Origin: JAITVM01 sp031551135
GTDB taxonomy: Bacteria > Bacillota > Clostridia > Lachnospirales > JAITVM01
DNA: 20,704 nt
Reading direction: 5' to 3'
Assembly: GCA_031551135.1 (NCBI GenBank)
Contig: JAVBOA010000041.1
Span: forward strand, 1-20,704
Under the pieces are notes generated by a model. It was not told the origin of the DNA and ran no database searches. It was given only the letters and a program-made list of their open reading frames with translations. This document shows, one piece after another, positions 7,081 through 14,117 of the stretch. Numbering within the stretch: position 1 is the first letter of the stretch; each line of letters begins with the position of its first letter. The position numbers and the translations under genes are program-made.

Positions 7081-9211
7081 TCTGTACGGTATTGATTTGG
7101 ATAAGGTATTTATAGATGGCAAGCTCACAGATCAAGCTGCTGAAATTGTGGCTATGCTGGATTCGTACACCGAAATTAGTCCGAGCGGTTTAGGGCTGCA
7201 TATAATTGTGCGTGCGGAAAATATGGATTTCGCGGATAAGCGGAAAGGGTTTATCGAGATTTATAATAAAGAGAGATATTTTACAATGACCGGTAATATT
7301 TATAACAATTTAAATAAAATCGAAGATAGACAAAATGAACTGAAAAAAGTTTATGAAAAATACTTACAAAGAGATGATTTTAAGCCGGAGAATCTACAAA
7401 TAAACGAGTCCAAAGCTGAAAAATTGCCTAAAAAACCGGATTCCAGAGGTATAGAAAATAAATCCGATAGGGAATATTTGCAAGTTGGTTTGGAGAAGGA
7501 TAGGAAGCTCTTCGAGTTGTGGAACGCTAAACGACCGAATGGTAATGAAAGCTCGGATGACCAAGGGATTATTAATAAACTGGCGTATTGGTGTAATGCA
7601 AATGAGGAGTTGATTTATCGGGCGTTCTTTGAAAGTCCGTATTATCTGAGTAAGGACAAGGAACATATAAAAAAATGCGAACGCAGGGATTATGTCCCGA
7701 ATACGATTAAAAAAGCTCTGACAGCTTTGAAAAGTACGGCGAGGATTGATGATGAGTCGTATCTGTGTAGTAAAGCTAAAACTTCGGGCGGGAGGATTTA
7801 TATTTATGAGAATACCTCGGAAAGACCGAATTTCATTAATCCGCTGTCGAATAGGCGGCGCTATAGTTTTGATGATATCGGGATGGGATATTTGTTTGCA
7901 GATGTTTATAAGGATTTCAGCCGGTATGTTCCGGAGACAAAGCTTTGGTATTATTATAATGGCAGAGTGTGGAGACAAGACTTGGAGGGATTGTGCGTAG
8001 CGCGCCAAGCTAAGGATTTAGCAAGCTTCCTGCTTAAATGCGCGTTCGAAATTGAGGAAATGAGCAAGCGTGAGGAGTTTTTGCGCTTTGTTGCTAAGGT
8101 TACTTCGAATAAAGGGCGTAAAATAATGCTCGACGAAGCTAAATCTGTTTATCCGGTCAATTTCACAGATTTTGATAAAGATCCATATATTTTTAATTGC
8201 AGGAATTGTACTATTAATTTAAGTAAGTTTAGTGCGAAAAAACATAGCGCTGATGATTTATTGAGTAAAATATCGAATGTTAGCTTTGATGTAAATGCGA
8301 AATGCGAACGCTGGGTGTCGTTTATAAACGAAATTATGCAAGGCGATTTGGATAAAGCGGAGTTTCTGCAAAAAGCACTCGGTTATACATTGACCGGCGA
8401 CAGCTCGGAGGAGTGTTTTTTTATCTTGTATGGGGCGACAACGCGGAATGGAAAAGGTACGACAATGGAGACGACATTATATTTGATGGGCGATTATGGT
8501 ATGACGGCGCAGCCGGAGAGCATAGCTCAAAAGCAAAATGTAAGTGCAGGTAATGCTTCAGAGGATTTGGCGAGGCTTAAAGGTGCGAGGTTTGTTAATA
8601 TGAGCGAGCCGGATAAAGGGCTGAGGCTTAACTCGGCGATCGTTAAGCAAATGAGCGGCGGCGATACAATAACGGCAAGGTTTCTGCATCAGAATAGCTT
8701 CGAGTACAGACCGGAGTTCAAGCTTTTTATTAATACAAACCATCTGCCGAAAATAAATGATGATAGCATATTCCGCAGCGGTCGGATTAAATTAATACCG
8801 TTTGAGCGCTATTTTACGGAAAATGAACAGGATAAAGGCTTGAAAATCTTCTTTCGGAAACCGGAAAATCTGAGTGGTGTGTTTAATTGGTTTTTGGAAG
8901 GGCTCAAGATGTATACAACAGAGGGCTTGGAACAGCCGCAAGTCATTACCACAGCCATAGATGAATACAGGAAAAACAGCGATAGTGTGGGCTTGTTTAT
9001 TAGTGAATGTTTAGAAGCTTGCCAATATGAAAAAATAAAAACTAAAAAAGTTTATGAAGAGTATAAAGGCTGGTGCAATGTATGCGGGTATAGCCCGAAG
9101 AACCAGTCTAATCTGATCGAAGATTTAAGGAAAAGAGGAATGATTAGGCGAGATAGAATTCTGGGAAATGTAGTCTTTGATTATATTCTGAAATCCGAGT
9201 GTCCGTTCTAA
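6986..9211 (+). CDS. Phage primase-helicase (primpol-like plus SF3/D5 helicase), frameshifted
   Basis: Main part of a ~786-residue replication protein whose true start is ATG 6850. It would prime and unwind phage DNA at the fork. After a +1 shift near 7069 the frame gives YGNNLYGIDLDK (catalytic acidic motif), SYTEISPSGLGLHIIV (SxH-like motif), a linker, then a D5/P4-type SF3 helicase: Walker A GATTRNGKGT at 8432-8461, MSEPDKG, and KLFINTNHLPKIND with FRSGRIKLIPF (sensor/motif C area). A winged-helix-like tail ends the protein. The in-frame GTG at 6986 has no good ribosome site, so this frame is unlikely to start on its own. Either programmed frameshifting, a real mutation or an assembly error explains the break. 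A 113-bp stem-loop element begins at its stop codon. Confidence 0.85.
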   Translation: MNRVLGLTITNRLMLLKAAWHKGLGLSLYGNNLYGIDLDKVFIDGKLTDQAAEIVAMLDSYTEISPSGLGLHIIVRAENMDFADKRKGFIEIYNKERYFTMTGNIYNNLNKIEDRQNELKKVYEKYLQRDDFKPENLQINESKAEKLPKKPDSRGIENKSDREYLQVGLEKDRKLFELWNAKRPNGNESSDDQGIINKLAYWCNANEELIYRAFFESPYYLSKDKEHIKKCERRDYVPNTIKKALTALKSTARIDDESYLCSKAKTSGGRIYIYENTSERPNFINPLSNRRRYSFDDIGMGYLFADVYKDFSRYVPETKLWYYYNGRVWRQDLEGLCVARQAKDLASFLLKCAFEIEEMSKREEFLRFVAKVTSNKGRKIMLDEAKSVYPVNFTDFDKDPYIFNCRNCTINLSKFSAKKHSADDLLSKISNVSFDVNAKCERWVSFINEIMQGDLDKAEFLQKALGYTLTGDSSEECFFILYGATTRNGKGTTMETTLYLMGDYGMTAQPESIAQKQNVSAGNASEDLARLKGARFVNMSEPDKGLRLNSAIVKQMSGGDTITARFLHQNSFEYRPEFKLFINTNHLPKINDDSIFRSGRIKLIPFERYFTENEQDKGLKIFFRKPENLSGVFNWFLEGLKMYTTEGLEQPQVITTAIDEYRKNSDSVGLFISECLEACQYEKIKTKKVYEEYKGWCNVCGYSPKNQSNLIEDLRKRGMIRRDRILGNVVFDYILKSECPF

Positions 9212-9323
9212 TACTATTTTCATTATTAAGGATAGAAAAAAATATTTCATTTCACGCCTGAAGCATGCGTGAAACGCTCCGCTGTGAAAAATTTTTTTCT
9301 ACTTATCAAAATGAAAACAGTAT
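9211..9323. repeat. 113-bp stem-loop element, copy B
   Basis: Same length and plan as the element at 2666-2778. Outer arms ATACTATTTTCATT (9211-9224) and AATGAAAACAGTAT (9310-9323) pair at 13 of 14 positions. The inner hairpin is TTTCACGC (9250-9257) with GCGTGAAA (9267-9274). Then comes the conserved CGCTCCGCTGTGAAAA and the T7 tract ending CTAC. The stems differ from copy A on both sides, so pairing is kept while sequence changes. The first base is the last base of the primase stop codon. Confidence 0.8.
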
Positions 9324-9364
9324 AAATTAAGAAATATGGCAGTTTCGTTTTTTAATGAATTTAT

Positions 9365-9968
9365 AACAATTTATGAAATAAATTTTCATAAAGAGTGAAT
9401 AAAATAAATAATTAAAAATGAGGCTGCCATTATTTTTTGGCTGTGGAATTGCTTTCAAGAAAAATATTTATTTTTAATTAGGTAAAATAATGCTATAAGT
9501 ATAAGTTTTGATAATAACTATTAGTCTAATAATATCGCTAAACATAACTATTAGTACGCATAAACAAACAACTTTTTTGCTTATGTTTTTAATAAAAATC
9601 GCAAAAATCGTGTCAAACTGTGTCGGATATTGCGAAAAACCGACTTCAAAGTATCACGTTTATCACAAGCGTGATACTTTGCGAGGGGGAAGAAATGCCT
9701 AAATTGTAAGCTTTGTAAGGTGTGTGATAGCTGTGATACTTTTTTTTAGGTTTTATCTGAAATCTCATATGTAGAAGAGTTTGTAATTTTGCTATCACAT
9801 CTATCACGCTATGGCAGAAGTATTGATTTTACTGAATTTGTAGCCAATTGACAAGTATCACACAATTATCACAAGTATCACGAATCCCGAAATGACGGCG
9901 TTTGTAGCTATCACGCTAAAATCGCCAAAATGGCAAATCTGTAACTTAGGTGATTTTTATTAATCTAC
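9365..9968. repeat. Origin-like tandem unit 1 with TATCAC-R iterons
   Basis: First of two ~604-bp direct repeats; no convincing gene. Eleven TATCAC hexamers: on the + strand at 9652, 9661, 9793, 9802, 9856, 9867, 9876 and 9909, and on the - strand at 9671, 9724 and 9733. Several occur as pairs with a 9-bp period (TATCAC-N3-TATCAC). The base after the hexamer, read in the motif's direction, is A or G in all eleven. The unit also has two AACTATTAGT repeats around 9515-9555, an A+T-rich left part, and a block GGTTTTATCTGAAATCTCAT that is identical in unit 2. Its place right after the primase-helicase suggests a phage replication origin; no initiator protein is identified. Confidence 0.75.
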
Positions 9969-10572
9969 AACAATTTATGAAATATAATTTCACAAAATCC
10001 TAATAAAATAAATAATTAAAAATGAAGCTGGCATTATATTTTGGCTGTGGAATTGCTTTCAAGAAAAATATTTATTTTTAATTAGGTAAAATGATGCTAT
10101 AAGCATCGGTTTTAATAATAACTATTAGTCTGATAATATCGCTAAACATAACTATTAGTACACTTAAACAAACAACTTTTTTGCTTATGTTTTTACAAAA
10201 AATCGTAAAAATCGTGTCAAACCGTGTCGGATATTGCGATAATCGAGGTCATAAGTATCACCTTTTTCACCTCTGGTGATACTTTGCCGAGAGCATAAGT
10301 GGCGGAATGACGGCGTTTGTAGGCGGGTGATAGCAGGTGATACCTTTTTTTAGGTTTTATCTGAAATCTCATATGTAGAAGAGTTTGTAATTTTGCTATC
10401 ACCGCTATCACCCGCTGATGAGAGCATTGATTTTACTGGGTTTGTGGAAATTCATAAGTATCACCCGGGTGTCACCAAGTATCATCTTTGCCGGAATGAC
10501 GGCATTTACAGCTATCACCCAGAAATCACTAAAATGGCAAATCTGTAACTTAGAGAATTTTTAAATAATCTA
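9969..10572. repeat. Origin-like tandem unit 2 with TATCAC-C iterons
   Basis: Second ~604-bp unit, aligned end to end with unit 1 apart from small indels. Iterons sit at equivalent places: + strand 10256, 10397, 10406, 10459, 10513 and the degenerate 10265 (TTTCAC), 10470 (TGTCAC) and 10480 (TATCAT); - strand 10276, 10327 and 10337. Every one is followed by C, unlike unit 1. The AACTATTAGT pair and the invariant GGTTTTATCTGAAATCTCAT block are present. The first ~30 bases of a third unit, with ATTTATGAAATAAATTTTCA, follow at about 10573-10600, so a third copy was either lost or only partly duplicated. Confidence 0.75.
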
Positions 10573-10643
10573 AATGGATTTATGAAATAAATTTTCACAA
10601 AGTAAAAATAATTCTATATTTTTACATAATGAGTAAAAAATGG

Positions 10644-10672
10644 TTGACTTTTTGGAAAAATCGTGATAGACT
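10644..10672 (+). promoter_or_regulatory. Sigma-A type promoter in left 123-bp repeat
   Basis: TTGACT (10644-10649), 17-base spacer, TAGACT (10667-10672). A GTGATA hexamer, the reverse of the TATCAC iteron, overlaps the end of the spacer and the start of the -10 box. Confidence 0.7.
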
Positions 10673-10703
10673 ATTAGCATGGAAGTTTATGTAAAAGTAA
10701 AAT

Positions 10704-10741
10704 AAGCCTTTGCGGAGAGAAAACCGTAAGGGCTTTTATTA
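10704..10741 (+). terminator. Leader terminator, left copy
   Basis: AAGCCTTTGCGG (10704-10715) pairs with CCGTAAGGGCTT (10724-10735) over 12 bp with two wobbles, followed by TTTATTAT. It lies about 30 bases after the predicted transcript start. Read on the - strand it can also serve as the terminator of the ATPase gene. Confidence 0.75.
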
Positions 10742-10786
10742 TCTGTTTATTAGAATTTAAAGTTTGTATTTCAGACAAAATTTCAG

Positions 10787-12178
10787 TTATGGGTTGACAA
10801 TTTCGTGGAATGTAATTAGCGTCACATTATCCATATCCTCTGCTTTTTCTATGCAACCCTTTGTAAAGCCTGTCTTTGCGAATAGGTAAAGCTGAATAGT
10901 TTTATAATGAAACAGCTGACTACGTTCCATGAGTGTATCAAGCACAGATATATCGACCTTTTCATTCGTCCATTTACATTCACAGAACAAAGCTCCGTCT
11001 GCGTTGTCTGTACCCATGATATCAATCTCGCTCTCGCATCTATTTTTAGGATCATTGCCCCACCAACGACCTAGATCGGTAAACTCAATTTTTACTTTGT
11101 TTTGCTCTCTTAGTTTCCACAAATACTGCATACAGATATCTTCAAAAACGGCACCCATGTAATCGCTGATCAATGGTGCTATTTTTTTGTATACAACATT
11201 ACCCAAACCACGGTTTATAGAAGCAATATTATCCGGAACAAATCGATACCAAAACCGAAACAGATTATCGTCGATTTTATAAATGGTTTTTTTAGTAGAG
11301 TTTTCTGCAAACGGTGTTTCTTTTTTAATGATACCAAGTGAAATTAAGTTCCGAATGTAAGCCGCACATGCACTTGTTTCTTCACCGACTTTTGAGGAAA
11401 TCTCGGAAAGTTTTGTCCTGCCTGTGGCGATTGCAGCAATGATTGCATTATAAATAGCCGGTTCGCGAACTTCTTGTTTTAAAAGATTGCTTGGTTCTTC
11501 AAAAAGCGGACTAGATGTATCTAAAAAGCAGCGTTTAATATTTTCTTCAAGTGATAAATCGTCGTTCATTTGTAGCAAATATTGTGGTGTTCCACCGACT
11601 ATACCGTAAACAGTTGCCATATCCAAATCTGAAAAATTTTTAAAATAATTTCTACTCTCAAAAAAGTCAAAAGGTTGGATTTTAAATTGTGCAGTTCGCC
11701 TGCCATACAATGGAGCTTTATACGCAAGCACATGGTTTTCCATAAAAGACATAGAAGAACCGCACAATATCAAAAACAGATTAGAATTGTCTTTATTCAT
11801 GTCAATTAAAGATTGCAGAGTAGATGCTAGACTTTTAGAAGCTTTAGCAATGTATGGGTACTCATCAATCACCAGTATAATTCTCTTATTTTCAGCCAGT
11901 TTGAAAACATATTCAAGAGCAGACTGAAAAGATGGAAATAGAGTATTTTCAAGTGCAGAATCTGTAAAAGACAGAATACTTCGGCTCAAATTTTCAAGAT
12001 TTTGTTGAGAGTTACTTTCAATACCGGTAAAAAATATAGCATCTTTGTCCTTTATAAATTCATTGATAAGCGTAGTTTTTCCTACACGTCGTCTTCCATA
12101 AATAACAGGAAATTGAAAGCCATTTACATGGTAAAGTTCATTTAATTTTTTTAATTCTCGCTCACGACCTATGAACAT
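10787..12178 (-). CDS. ATP-binding protein, Arch_ATPase + DUF234 (PD-(D/E)xK-like tail)
   Basis: Predicted 463-residue AAA-class ATPase; the only clearly supported reverse-strand gene here. Seen: N-terminal MFIGRERELKKLNELY, Walker A YGRRRVGKTTLINEF, Walker B IILVIDEYPYIA, sensor-like LILCGSSMSFM, a winged-helix stretch (GRTKLSEISSKVGEETSAC), then a DUF234-type C-terminus with FRFWYRFV and a nuclease-like motif (ESEIDIMG ... GALFCECKW, D then E-x-K). The family is widespread in bacteria and archaea, role unsettled; in a phage it is probably accessory cargo. Start: ATG 12178 has GGTGG 7 bases upstream; an ATG one codon earlier is possible. It has its own promoter and lies between two 123-bp direct repeats, which marks it as an inserted cassette. 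Confidence 0.9.
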   Translation of the reverse strand: MFIGRERELKKLNELYHVNGFQFPVIYGRRRVGKTTLINEFIKDKDAIFFTGIESNSQQNLENLSRSILSFTDSALENTLFPSFQSALEYVFKLAENKRIILVIDEYPYIAKASKSLASTLQSLIDMNKDNSNLFLILCGSSMSFMENHVLAYKAPLYGRRTAQFKIQPFDFFESRNYFKNFSDLDMATVYGIVGGTPQYLLQMNDDLSLEENIKRCFLDTSSPLFEEPSNLLKQEVREPAIYNAIIAAIATGRTKLSEISSKVGEETSACAAYIRNLISLGIIKKETPFAENSTKKTIYKIDDNLFRFWYRFVPDNIASINRGLGNVVYKKIAPLISDYMGAVFEDICMQYLWKLREQNKVKIEFTDLGRWWGNDPKNRCESEIDIMGTDNADGALFCECKWTNEKVDISVLDTLMERSQLFHYKTIQLYLFAKTGFTKGCIEKAEDMDNVTLITFHEIVNP

Positions 12179-12218
12179 CATATTACCACCTTTCAAATGC
12201 TAAGTTGCGATTTACTAA

Positions 12219-12247
12219 ATCATATATCACTATAATTTGAAAGTCAA
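12219..12247 (-). promoter_or_regulatory. Promoter of the reverse-strand ATPase gene
   Basis: On the - strand, TTGACT (12247-12242), a 17-base spacer and TATGAT (12224-12219), about 40 bases before the ATG. A TATCAC hexamer (12225-12230 on the + strand) touches the -10 box, as in the two forward promoters. Confidence 0.75.
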
Positions 12248-12312
12248 GAAAAATATAGAAAATAGCATCTCAATAAATATTGATAAAATTTTACATAATG
12301 AGTAAAAAATGG

Positions 12313-12341
12313 TTGACTTTTTGGAAAAATCGTGATAGACT
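12313..12341 (+). promoter_or_regulatory. Probable promoter of the packaging/late operon
   Basis: TTGACT (12313-12318), 17-base spacer, TAGACT (12336-12341); GTGATA overlaps the -10. The operon starting at 12432 lies immediately downstream, behind an intrinsic terminator. Confidence 0.72.
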
Positions 12342-12372
12342 ATTATCATGGAAGTTTATGTAAAAATAGATT

Positions 12373-12410
12373 AAGCCTTTGCGGAGCAAAAACCGTAAGG
12401 GCTTTTATTA
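12373..12410 (+). terminator. Leader terminator before the packaging operon
   Basis: AAGCCTTTGCGG (12373-12384) pairs with CCGTAAGGGCTT (12393-12404), then TTTATTAT. It is about 25 bases after the predicted start point and ahead of the first ribosome site, so expression of the operon would need read-through or antitermination. Confidence 0.75.
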
Positions 12411-12431
12411 TGCAAAAAGGAGCTGTGCACC

Positions 12432-12710
12432 ATGACAATGATAAAACAATATAGATTAGTGCAGATTAACAGTTCAAATAAAATTCTAAAAAACTCCAGA
12501 AACAACTGTTTCGCTCTAATAGATAATAAATGCACAGCCCTCAAAATAAAAAATTGTGATGGCTGTGTTTTTTATAAATCAAAAAAAGAAAATGATATTG
12601 ATCTCGATAAAATAAATACACGCATAGAAAATTTCGATTATTGGAAGCAAATTTATATAATAGATAAATATATTTTTAAGACTTGTTATAAAAGCGAGGA
12701 GGCCTTGTGA
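12432..12710 (+). CDS. Small Cys-rich protein
   Basis: Predicted 92 residues. The middle carries four cysteines, CFALIDNKCTALKIKNCDGC then VFYKSKKE, the pattern of small zinc-binding-like proteins common in clostridial prophages and genomes; no function is known to me. The start ATG at 12432 has AAGGAG at 12417-12422. The stop TGA overlaps the ATG of the HNH gene by one base, so the two are translationally coupled. It is the first gene behind the leader terminator. Confidence 0.7.
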   Translation: MTMIKQYRLVQINSSNKILKNSRNNCFALIDNKCTALKIKNCDGCVFYKSKKENDIDLDKINTRIENFDYWKQIYIIDKYIFKTCYKSEEAL

Positions 12711-13087
12711 TGCCGACAAATCCCAAGACAGCATGTTCGTATCCGAATTGCCCGGAGCTGACGCATGAACGATACTGCGACAAGCATAAAAAGAAGACGG
12801 ACAAATATTATAATAAATATCAGCGTGATCCGAATATGCGAAAACGCTACGGCAAGGATTGGAGAAGTATCCGCAGCCGATATTTATCCGAGCACGCGCT
12901 ATGCGAAGAATGCTACAAACAAAACAAACTCACAGGAGCGACTGTAATTCACCATAAGCTTAGCCTACGAGACGGCGGAACGCATGAAGATTCTAATCTT
13001 ATGGCATTGTGCAAAAGCTGCCACTCGAGCTTGCATGCCAAAGACGGAAGCAGATGGAATAAATATACAGAACAGAGGGGCAATTGA
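12710..13087 (+). CDS. HNH endonuclease (packaging-associated)
   Basis: Predicted 125-residue HNH nuclease of the kind placed next to terminase genes in gram-positive cos phages, where HNH proteins help terminase cut DNA for packaging. Seen: an N-terminal CSYPNCPELTHERYCDKH zinc motif, KDWRSIRSRYLSEHALCEEC, TVIHHKLSLRDGGTHEDSNL (the His-His of the HNH core with the Asn), then ALCKSCHSSLHAKDG with the second Cys pair and final His. ATG at 12710 has AGGAGG at 12697-12702, spacing 7; the GTG one codon earlier is too close. TerS follows after ~480 bases. Confidence 0.92.
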   Translation: MPTNPKTACSYPNCPELTHERYCDKHKKKTDKYYNKYQRDPNMRKRYGKDWRSIRSRYLSEHALCEECYKQNKLTGATVIHHKLSLRDGGTHEDSNLMALCKSCHSSLHAKDGSRWNKYTEQRGN

Positions 13088-13565
13088 TATGAATTATTGT
13101 TTAATCCGTACAGCGGAACAAGTGCACAAATAATAGATATCAACTTCGAACAATATGCACAATGGAATAATAAATGAAATAAATTGTTATGCAATACGCA
13201 TAGAATATCTATTAGATAACAGGGATAATAAGGCAAATATATACAATATAAACAAAGCAATAAAACAACAGATATCTACATAATATTATATAAATATACA
13301 AATAAATACAATTAGACAAGACTAAATTACAAATTATTACAAAATATCTTATCAAATTATGTAGAAGGGGGTCGAAAAATCTCTAAATATAGCAAACATA
13401 TGTTCGGGCGTGGGGCAACACGCGAAAATTCGCGGTTTCAGTGGCTCTCATCCGCACAAAATACCTGAATTTATTATTATTTTGATAATTATATACTGAA
13501 ATAACGCAAAATGAAACTGAACTATAAATTATATTTAAAAAGTCCTAAAAATCGAGGTGATAGCA
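13088..13565. other. Intergenic cos-like region between HNH and TerS
   Basis: About 480 bases with no supported ORF. The left ~270 bases are very A+T-rich. At 13361-13380 lies GTAGAAGGGGGTCGAAAAAT, then a G/C-rich patch with the hairpin CGCGAA-AA-TTCGCG (13421-13434) in an otherwise A+T-rich gap. A G-run with hairpins between HNH and TerS is where cos sites are found in gram-positive phages, so this is a candidate cohesive-end site. The cut position cannot be read from one strand of one genome. Confidence 0.45.
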
Positions 13566-14117
13566 ATGGCAAAAGACGGAACAAACAGAGGCGGCGCGCG
13601 GATCGGCTCTGGTCAAAAGAAAAAAGCACTTTACGACAATATTTTAGACGGGAATCCCGGCAAGCGCAAACTTACAGTTATGGAGTTTGAAAATGCAGAA
13701 AATTTGGAAGGCGCTGAAATGCCGCGTCCTCAGGAATACCTTTCATCTGAGCAAAAAAACGGCGAGGATTTGATGGCGGTTGAGATATACAAAAAAACAT
13801 GGCGCTGGCTGAATGAGCGCAGTTGCAGCAGCTTAATTCCGCCGCAGCTTTTAGAGCAATACGCAATGAGTGTATCTCGTTGGATTCAATGTGAGGAATG
13901 TATTTCTGAATACGGCTTTCTAGCAAAGCACCCAACGACCGGCAACGCCATGGCATCACCTTATGTCTCAATGTCACAGGGGTTTATGAAACAGGCAAAC
14001 AGCATCTGGTTTCAGATTTATCAAGTGGTCAGAGAAAACTGTTCGACGGAATTTAAAGGCACAACGCCGCATGATGATGTAATGGAAAAATTATTATCTT
14101 CGAGGAGGCAGGAATAA
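13566..14117 (+). CDS. terS: Phage terminase small subunit, P27 family
   Basis: Predicted 183 residues. TerS recognises the phage packaging site and hands DNA to TerL. Seen: the typical opening MAKDGTNRGGARIGSGQKKK, then ILDGNPGKRKL, MPRPQEYLS and a helical C-terminal half with IPPQLLEQYAMSVSRWIQCE and KHPTTGNAMASPYV, all P27-like. Length is usual. Start: ATG at 13566 with GAGGTGAT at 13554-13561 in front; the GTG in the same frame at 13557 lies in the ribosome site. Its TAA overlaps the methyltransferase ATG by one base. TerL is displaced by about 3.6 kb of cargo genes. Confidence 0.92.
   Translation: MAKDGTNRGGARIGSGQKKKALYDNILDGNPGKRKLTVMEFENAENLEGAEMPRPQEYLSSEQKNGEDLMAVEIYKKTWRWLNERSCSSLIPPQLLEQYAMSVSRWIQCEECISEYGFLAKHPTTGNAMASPYVSMSQGFMKQANSIWFQIYQVVRENCSTEFKGTTPHDDVMEKLLSSRRQE

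Larger units (their letters stand above)
10620..10742 (+). repeat. 123-bp direct repeat, left copy (promoter-terminator leader)
   Basis: About 95% identical (about 6 differences, no gaps) to 12289-12411. The pair encloses the reverse-strand ATPase gene. The repeat begins TTTTACATAA, which recurs inverted as TTATGTAAAA at 10687-10696 on the far side of a promoter, so the promoter lies inside a 10-bp operator-like dyad. It ends with an intrinsic terminator. Here nothing is encoded immediately downstream on the + strand. Confidence 0.85.
12289..12411 (+). repeat. 123-bp direct repeat, right copy (leader of packaging genes)
   Basis: Right copy of 10620-10742, again with TTTTACATAA (12289-12298) and inverted TTATGTAAAA (12356-12365) flanking the promoter. 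This copy ends 20 bases before the first gene of the packaging module, so it is probably the working leader. Confidence 0.85.

Noticed and set aside
9508..9702. 64-codon ORF inside origin unit 1
   Set aside because: It is not kept in unit 2 despite the alignment, lacks a ribosome site, and crosses the iterons.
9365..10600. CRISPR array
   Set aside because: Repeat units are ~604 bp and hexamer iterons occur in both orientations with short uneven spacing; no 25-40 bp repeats with uniform spacers.
10787..12411. Insertion sequence or transposon around the ATPase gene
   Set aside because: No transposase and no terminal inverted repeats; the flanks are 123-bp direct repeats that carry promoter and terminator.
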